Positions 6,213-9,490 of a stretch of 9,490 bases of DNA are shown in pieces; positions within the stretch are counted from its first letter, which is position 1; the number at the start of each line of letters is the position of its first letter. The translations under genes and the position numbers were made by a program. Below the pieces are notes generated by a model that saw only the letters and a list, made by a program, of their open reading frames with translations, had not been told where the DNA came from and searched no databases. This DNA comes from Acidobacteriota bacterium (GTDB lineage Bacteria; Acidobacteriota; Blastocatellia; Pyrinomonadales; Pyrinomonadaceae): the NCBI GenBank assembly GCA_003222935.1, contig QHXL01000148.1, positions 1 to 9,490 on the forward strand, read 5' to 3'.

Positions 6213-7166
6213 CTAAATGACCGACAACATATGCTTCGTTCCCGCCCGTTCGAAGTAACTGTGGGCTCGGCCGACGTCTCGCCCGATCTGGGATTTCAAC
6301 TCTTCAATTGAGCCAAACTTGCGCTCATCCCTCAACCGGTACAAAAAACGGACGCGGATCACGTCACCATACAGATCCCCGTCCCAATTCATTACGTACG
6401 TCTCAACCGAAGGTTCCGTTGCCTGCCCAAAAGTGGGGCGAAGCCCGATATTTGTTACGCTTCGACGCCATTGGCCGTCGATTAATGTACCGGTTACGTA
6501 GACGCCGTTCTTTGGTATGACGCGATTCTGTGGGTGGAGGTTCGCTGTCGGAAATCCGAGTTGATGTCCACGCTCGTCACCTCGTTCAACTCGACCTTCC
6601 ACACCATAGGGACGACCGAGCATACGGCGAGCGAGGTTGACGTTACCACTTGCCAGTAACTCGCGTATTTTGCTGGAGCTAACACGACGCCCGCGTAGTC
6701 GAACCTCCGGAACTTCACCCGCTACAAAACCCAGTTCGCTTCCCAACTTCTTGAGCAGTTCGATATTGCCTTCGCGATTGTGACCAAATGCGAAGCCTTT
6801 GCCGAGATAGACTTCCTTAGCCTGCAAGCGTTCCTTTACCACAGCGCGAAGAAAATCGGCCGCTCGTATAGAAGCAAACTCTTGAGTAAAGCGAACGATG
6901 ATAGTCTGCTCGATTCCCAACACGCCAAACGCTTCTATCTTTTGATCAAATGTCTGTAGTAGTGGTGGCGCAGATTCCGGATGTAGCACCGCGCGGGGGT
7001 GTGGATCAAAAGTGATGACAGTCGGCACAGCTCCAACTTCCCGCGCTCGCTCCGCCAGAGTTTCCATGATTAGCTGATGGCCGAGATGGAGTCCGTCAAA
7101 CACGCCAAGCGTCAAGACGGTTGGGCGATGAATGCCGGCGTTGTCCGTTCCGTGAAATAAACGCAT
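6213..7166 (-). CDS. ribF: Bifunctional riboflavin kinase / FMN adenylyltransferase RibF
   Basis: RibF phosphorylates riboflavin to FMN and adenylylates FMN to FAD in the cytoplasm. The N-terminal nucleotidyltransferase domain shows GVFDGLHLGH (21-30), TFDPHPR (52-58), GFAFGHNREG (124-133) and VSSSKIRELL (162-171, the usual ISST-x-IR-x-L-L motif). The C-terminal flavokinase domain shows RGHQLGFPTANL (199-210), GVYV (221-224), NIGLRPTFG (239-247), the probable catalytic glutamate in VETYV (254-258), DGDLYG (262-267) and LRDERKF (278-284). I chose the ATG at 7164-7166, giving 317 aa, the usual family length. An upstream frame extends to 7214, but its extra 16 codons lie inside the inverted repeat at 7175-7260 and do not look like protein. 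No Shine-Dalgarno precedes the chosen start, which lies 8 bases from the repeat arm. The glycine in GKGFAFG, where many family members have an acidic residue (D-F-x-FG), is a small variation. Confidence 0.95.
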   Translation of the reverse strand: MRLFHGTDNAGIHRPTVLTLGVFDGLHLGHQLIMETLAERAREVGAVPTVITFDPHPRAVLHPESAPPLLQTFDQKIEAFGVLGIEQTIIVRFTQEFASIRAADFLRAVVKERLQAKEVYLGKGFAFGHNREGNIELLKKLGSELGFVAGEVPEVRLRGRRVSSSKIRELLASGNVNLARRMLGRPYGVEGRVERGDERGHQLGFPTANLHPQNRVIPKNGVYVTGTLIDGQWRRSVTNIGLRPTFGQATEPSVETYVMNWDGDLYGDVIRVRFLYRLRDERKFGSIEELKSQIGRDVGRAHSYFERAGTKHMLSVI

Positions 7167-7174
7167 ATAAGTGT

Positions 7175-7260
7175 GTGGCAGAGACTTCAGTCTGTGTTCC
7201 CGGCCTTGCTGCACTCAGAGTTCTATTAGCGTCAGACACACAGACTGAAGTCTGTGCCAC
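7175..7260. repeat. 23-bp inverted repeat filling the hydrolase/RibF spacer
   Basis: Arms 7175-7197 and 7238-7260 pair over 23 positions with one mismatch (7181 against 7254). The loop is 40 nt. Each arm is itself close to palindromic (AGACT-TC-AGTCT), so either one long stem or two small hairpins could form. The element ends 4 bases from the hydrolase stop codon and 8 bases from the ribF ATG. I recall CAGACTTCAGTCTG-type palindromes as common dispersed repeats in Acidobacteriota genomes; this is memory, not a search. Confidence 0.85.
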
Positions 7261-7264
7261 GCAA

Positions 7265-8026
7265 TTACTCCACGACCAGTCCGTCGTACGCGAACTCAAC
7301 TCCTTCAGACAGCTTCACTGAGTCGCGCTCGTGTTTGATGTCGTGCGCGATGTGCGTGAAAAACGTTCGCCTGGGTTTCAACTGCTCGACAATCTCCAAC
7401 GCCTTATCAACCCACAGATGTGTTGGATGTTCTTTGAAGCGCAGGCAATCCAAAACCAATGCGTCGAGACCTTTCAGAGCTTCCATTGACGCTTGGGGAA
7501 TCTCACTCAAATCCGTCAGATATGCGAAGTCATTAAACCGGTACGCCATAACAGGCAAACGACCGTGAATGACTTCCAAAGGCGTTACCAGGAGTTCCTC
7601 GCCAAGACAAAACGGAGCACCCGCTGAAACGACGTTTGGTATGACTTGTGGCAATCCGCCGCCAAAGTGCGAGGGCTCGAATATGTATTTGAAGATTCGT
7701 TTGATATCGAACCAAGCACGTTCGTTCGCATAAACGTTCAAGGCGCCGAAGCGAAAGTTGAGAGGTCGAATATCGTCGAGACCAAAGATGTGATCAGCGT
7801 GACAGTGAGTGATAAGCACTGCGTCTAGTCGCTTCAATCCAAACCGCAATGCCTGTTGTCGGAAGTCGGACGAGGTATCGACGAGTACAGTCTGACCGGC
7901 GTGCTCAACAACAACTGAAACTCTTAAACGCTTGTCGCGTGGATCGGTTGAAACGCACGTTTCACATTCGCAACCAATAGAGGGAACGCCGGTGGAGGTG
8001 CCTGTACCGAGGAAGGTAAGTTTCAT
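7265..8026 (-). CDS. PhnP-like metallo-beta-lactamase-fold phosphodiesterase/hydrolase
   Basis: The 253-aa product begins with the FLGTGTSTGVP strand-loop (5-15) typical of the MBL fold. GCECETC (18-24) follows, matching the structural-zinc cysteines of E. coli PhnP. The metal-binding HxHxDH is H74-C-H-A-D78-H79, with further likely ligands at H154, D172 (YLTDLS), and H225/H228 near the C-terminus (THIAHD). PhnP cleaves a cyclic ribosyl phosphate in phosphonate breakdown, but there are no other phn genes here. A broader cyclic-phosphate or nucleotide phosphodiesterase role is the safer reading, and the substrate cannot be told from sequence. The ATG is at 8024-8026. Upstream lies only AAGT and then a heptamer tandem repeat, so no Shine-Dalgarno is visible. 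The short spacers on both sides and shared orientation suggest co-transcription with the DUF1844 gene and ribF. Confidence 0.9.
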   Translation of the reverse strand: MKLTFLGTGTSTGVPSIGCECETCVSTDPRDKRLRVSVVVEHAGQTVLVDTSSDFRQQALRFGLKRLDAVLITHCHADHIFGLDDIRPLNFRFGALNVYANERAWFDIKRIFKYIFEPSHFGGGLPQVIPNVVSAGAPFCLGEELLVTPLEVIHGRLPVMAYRFNDFAYLTDLSEIPQASMEALKGLDALVLDCLRFKEHPTHLWVDKALEIVEQLKPRRTFFTHIAHDIKHERDSVKLSEGVEFAYDGLVVE

Positions 8027-8030
8027 ACTT

Positions 8031-8058
8031 GAGATCTGAGACCTCAGATCTGAGATCT
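8031..8058. repeat. Four tandem heptamers (GAGATCT) filling the DUF1844/hydrolase spacer
   Basis: Units are GAGATCT (8031-8037), GAGACCT (8038-8044), CAGATCT (8045-8051) and GAGATCT (8052-8058), a 7-base period with two substitutions. Because AGATCT is palindromic, the array also folds: outer arms 8029-8037 and 8053-8061 are exact complements, and 8043-8054 is a perfect palindrome. The whole spacer between the DUF1844 stop (8063-8065) and the hydrolase ATG (8024-8026) is 36 bases, so the array occupies most of it and takes the place where a ribosome binding site would be. Confidence 0.85.
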
Positions 8059-8062
8059 CAAA

Positions 8063-8611
8063 CTATTTCCCGCCAGTAATGTCCCTACCGGAGAAAGCTT
8101 GTGACTTCGGCGAATTGGCAAGCGACACGAACTGCATTCGTAAGTCAGACAATAGACCTTCCATCATCTTCTCTTCTGGCTTAGTCAAGTTCCCCTTTGT
8201 CTTCTTTTCCAGCATTCCGAGAACGTCGATCCAGTGTTTGCCGAGCTCGAGATCGACCTCACGCTGATGAGTTACCGGGTGCTCCATCATTCCCAGTGCT
8301 GAAGCTGCGTTGGAGGCAATCGACATCAGGAAGTTCAGAAAACTTGCGGGGTCCTGAGCACCTTCGAGTTCTTCTTCGCTCAGTTCGTCGTCGAATGTTT
8401 CTTCCGGCTCATCCGAAGCGACTGGTTCGGTGGCTGCGCTGGCCTCAGTAGGAGCAGTGAACTCGGCGACGGGCGCCGATGGTTCGGCCGGCTCCGGAGT
8501 TGGTTCGACTTTTGCGACGGGTTGTTCTTCCGGTGGCAGATCTCTCGGGCTGCCATCAGGGTTGAAAAGACGTCGATCGGTTACTTTGAAGTTTGGTTGT
8601 TCTTCTTGCAT
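8063..8611 (-). CDS. DUF1844 domain protein with acidic disordered N-terminal region
   Basis: The 182-aa product starts with QPNFKVTDRRLFNPDGSPR (5-23), which I recall as a conserved N-terminal block of acidobacterial DUF1844 proteins. A Pro/Ala/Glu-rich segment at about 24-86 is probably disordered. The DUF1844 core is at about 88-157: FLNFLMSIASNAASALG (91-107), then HPVTHQREVDLELGKHWIDVLGMLEKKTKG, and a Lys/Glu-rich helix with LTKPEEKMMEGLLSDLRMQF. The function of the family is not established; it looks like a small soluble helical protein. I chose the ATG at 8609-8611. A TTG at 8651-8653 would add 14 residues that do not fit the family start. It is the first gene of the minus-strand series and faces a divergent, repeat-rich region. 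Confidence 0.9.
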   Translation of the reverse strand: MQEEQPNFKVTDRRLFNPDGSPRDLPPEEQPVAKVEPTPEPAEPSAPVAEFTAPTEASAATEPVASDEPEETFDDELSEEELEGAQDPASFLNFLMSIASNAASALGMMEHPVTHQREVDLELGKHWIDVLGMLEKKTKGNLTKPEEKMMEGLLSDLRMQFVSLANSPKSQAFSGRDITGGK

Positions 8612-8689
8612 GACGTTTCTTAAAAAGTGGTCTGAGGCGACTCGTTTCGCCAACCACGCTCTCTTCTTATTTGAAATACAAGGGTTGAA

Positions 8690-8815
8690 ATGATGTTAGC
8701 ATCCGCCTTCCTCTTGAGCCAAACATACCGCAGTTCGTCACGCATCTCCGGCAGTCTGCACCTCTTTTGCCCATCCTGTGGCAAAGCGAGTTTACTTTCA
8801 CAGATCCCGGTCTAA
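8690..8815 (+). CDS. Possible 41-aa ORF with a CPSCGK zinc-ribbon half motif
   Basis: ATG-ATG at 8690-8695 opens 41 codons ending with TAA at 8813-8815. The N-terminus is mildly hydrophobic (MMLASAFLLS) and residues 27-32 read CPSCGK, a C-x2-C knuckle. AAGGG at 8680-8684 is a weak ribosome binding site, 5 bases before the ATG. Only one C-x2-C is present, so it would be half a zinc ribbon: either a remnant, a tiny protein or chance. It overlaps the likely promoter of the opposite-strand DUF1844 gene, which argues against a real gene. Confidence 0.2.
   Translation: MMLASAFLLSQTYRSSSRISGSLHLFCPSCGKASLLSQIPV
8693..8722 (-). promoter_or_regulatory. Candidate promoter of the DUF1844-led operon
   Basis: On the minus strand, TTGGCT (complement of 8717-8722) and TAACAT (complement of 8693-8698) are separated by 18 bases, each matching four of six consensus positions. 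They lie about 82 bases before the chosen DUF1844 start. This is the best-spaced pair I found in this region, but the match is modest. Confidence 0.25.
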
Positions 8816-8830
8816 ACTCCGCCAGTCAAA

Positions 8831-8923
8831 TCTCTCTGTGCGTTTTCAAAGTCAGTTGCTGTCTAAGTAATCACTTTCACCGCTCGAAATTGATAACGCC
8901 TCAGCGGAAAACGCACAGGGAGA
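8831..8923. repeat. 17-bp inverted repeat enclosing a 59-nt structured loop
   Basis: Arms 8831-8847 and 8907-8923 pair at 16 of 17 positions, with a 12-bp perfect core (CTGTGCGTTTTC). The loop contains a further small stem (CCGCT 8880-8884 with AGCGG 8903-8907) that overlaps the right arm by one base and so competes slightly with it. A strong Shine-Dalgarno sequence follows 10 bases after the right arm. It could be a structured leader RNA or another mobile palindrome; no known riboswitch consensus was recognised. Confidence 0.6.
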
Positions 8924-8933
8924 GGTTCCAAAG

Positions 8934-8940
8934 AAAGGAG
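8934..8940 (+). promoter_or_regulatory. Strong Shine-Dalgarno sequence
   Basis: AAAGGAG with exactly 6 bases to the ATG at 8947 is the best Shine-Dalgarno/start pair next to a frame of any length in this window, yet it serves a frame that runs straight into a palindromic element. It suggests that a genuine gene start is, or was, here. Confidence 0.5.
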
Positions 8941-8946
8941 CACTAA

Positions 8947-9156
8947 ATGAACTTCTCAAGACTCTTAACGTCGCAAGCCAGCCTTCACTCCGGTAGGAGT
9001 GTCATGTCTATAGCATCGGCGAGCATAAGACCTCCGGCGCGGTTCGGCGGGCCGGACGAAGTTGAGTGGTTAAAGACTAGTTGCGTTCCGGCCCGCCGAA
9101 CCGCGCCTCGAGACATCGATGGCGTGACTATAAACATGGCACTCCTACCGGAGTGA
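8947..9156 (+). pseudogene. Possible gene start interrupted by a palindromic element (69-codon frame)
   Basis: The frame opens with an excellent ribosome binding site, but only the first 12 codons (MNFSRLLTSQAS) lie outside the composite palindrome at 8983-9158. The remaining codons are the element read through, ending at a TGA in its right hairpin. The product resembles no family I know. Either a short gene was truncated by insertion, or the ribosome binding site is coincidental. Translation as a functional 69-aa protein is unlikely. Confidence 0.25.
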
Positions 9157-9158
9157 AG
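8983..9158. repeat. Composite palindromic element, copy B (176 bp)
   Basis: Outer arms 8983-9013 and 9128-9158 pair at 29 of 31 positions. Each arm consists of a small hairpin (CACTCC-GGTA-GGAGTG at 8986-9001; CACTCC-TACC-GGAGTG at 9140-9155) plus the inward motif TGTCTATAG / CTATAAACAT. This end structure is shared with copy A at 4293-4407. Copy B is longer because its centre carries a second palindrome (9036-9107). Confidence 0.85.
9036..9107. repeat. 21-bp perfect inverted repeat nested inside copy B
   Basis: Arms 9036-9056 and 9087-9107 are exact reverse complements (core GGCGCGGTTCGGCGGGCCGG) with a 30-nt less GC-rich loop. The layout equals that of the free-standing elements at 55-145 and 6120-6212. 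Its absence from copy A suggests it inserted into copy B secondarily. Confidence 0.85.
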
Positions 9159-9181
9159 ACCTACGAAAGTTTCATCTTGTT

Positions 9182-9210
9182 ATCTGCTTGTCGAGACGAG
9201 CAAAGCAGAT
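9182..9210 (+). repeat. Short hairpin downstream of composite copy B
   Basis: ATCTGCTT (9182-9189) pairs with AAGCAGAT (9203-9210) across a 13-nt loop (GTCGAGACGAGCA). There is no T-run after it. Its role is unknown; it could be part of the leader of the gene starting at 9352. Confidence 0.4.
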
Positions 9211-9240
9211 CTATGGTTGAGTAAGTTGCTGAGATAGATT

Positions 9241-9268
9241 TCACCACGAGACATAGGGGCACAGAGGT
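9241..9268. repeat. Degenerate CACCACGAGAC/GGCACAGAGG-type repeat
   Basis: The stretch TCACCACGAGACATAGGGGC followed by ACAGAGG resembles the CACCACAGAGACACAGAG-type interspersed repeats I recall from several environmental phyla. Only one diverged copy is seen here, so the assignment rests on recollection. The rest of 9211-9351 shows no gene. Confidence 0.3.
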
Positions 9269-9351
9269 AGCACAAGAGATCGAAATTGGTTCACTATCTA
9301 ATGCCGAAGTATATTGTTAGGAAGTAACTGAACAAGTCTCCCAACTGGCTG

Positions 9352-9490
9352 ATGCATAATTTCGAATCACCTGTCTACGCTTACGAACCCAACGAAAGCT
9401 TGTTGCAACGCAGCCCGGTTTTGAAATGGGTTGTGATCGTTGGAGTTTGGGCGTTTCTCGGTCTGGTTTATTCCGCGCCGATTTATCTCG
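9352..9490 (+). CDS. N-terminal fragment of a membrane protein, possibly a LytS-type sensor histidine kinase
   Basis: The first 46 codons of a gene that runs off the window. In-frame stops lie upstream (TAA at 9325-9327) and no earlier ATG follows them, so 9352 is the likely start. The product begins MHNFESPVYAYEPNESLLQR, a 20-residue polar cytoplasmic head, followed by a hydrophobic helix starting at about residue 23 (LKWVVIVGVWAFLGLVYSA). A short polar head followed by W-x-F-x-G-L-x2-S in the first helix is reminiscent of membrane sensor kinases of the LytS/YehU type common in Acidobacteriota. The evidence is too short for certainty, and other polytopic membrane proteins fit too. No clear Shine-Dalgarno is seen. 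Confidence 0.6.
   Translation, partial: MHNFESPVYAYEPNESLLQRSPVLKWVVIVGVWAFLGLVYSAPIYL

Noticed and set aside
6111..6311. 66-codon plus-strand frame across the ribF/UbiB-family spacer
   Set aside because: It is the 32-bp inverted repeat plus the antisense end of ribF; no family resemblance.
7265..8026. Naming the hydrolase phnP
   Set aside because: The cysteine and HxHxDH motifs fit the PhnP group, but no phosphonate-lyase gene is nearby and the substrate cannot be read from the sequence.
8612..9351. Insertion sequence or tRNA gene in the long spacer
   Set aside because: No frame encodes a recognisable transposase, and I could not fold a cloverleaf with an acceptor stem and a TTCRA-type loop there.
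1..9490. CRISPR array
   Set aside because: Repeats here are inverted pairs or a 7-base tandem; there are no regularly spaced direct repeats of 25-40 bases with unique spacers.

Overview
The window looks like chromosomal DNA of a free-living Gram-negative bacterium of moderate GC content, most likely an Acidobacteriota of the Blastocatellia type. This is inferred from three things: a DUF1844 protein, a secreted CHRD protein, and spacers packed with several families of dispersed palindromes. No rRNA or tRNA is present to confirm it. There is no sign of phage, plasmid, transposase or CRISPR.

Plus-strand block (1-4278). A 29-bp inverted repeat (55-145) precedes a two-gene unit: a small single-pass membrane protein of unknown function (214-918) and a 728-aa membrane-anchored SPFH/band-7 protein (962-3148) with three internal ~63-aa repeats. 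The unit is closed by a good intrinsic terminator (3170-3202). Next come a polytopic membrane protein with an HEAGH metalloprotease-like motif (3214-3708) and a secreted CHRD-domain protein (3832-4278).

Minus-strand block (8611 down to 4417). Four genes run head to tail in the order DUF1844 protein, PhnP-like metallo-beta-lactamase-fold hydrolase, RibF (FMN/FAD synthesis), ABC1/UbiB-family atypical kinase. Each of the three spacers is almost entirely filled by a different repeat: a 4x heptamer tandem repeat, a 23-bp inverted repeat and a 32-bp inverted repeat. Each ends 3-8 bases before the next start codon, and none leaves a recognisable Shine-Dalgarno site. If the genes are co-transcribed, the mRNA would carry a hairpin directly before three start codons.

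Repeat-rich divergent region (8612-9351). It holds a possible 41-codon ORF, a 17-bp inverted repeat followed by the strongest Shine-Dalgarno sequence next to an otherwise doubtful ORF, and a 176-bp composite palindrome. The window ends with the first 46 codons of a membrane protein that may be a sensor kinase.

The most distinctive feature is the repeat content. Two copies of one composite palindrome family (4293-4407 and 8983-9158) share hairpin ends plus an inward TGTYTATAG/CTATAAACAT motif. One copy appears to contain a second, unrelated palindrome nested inside it.
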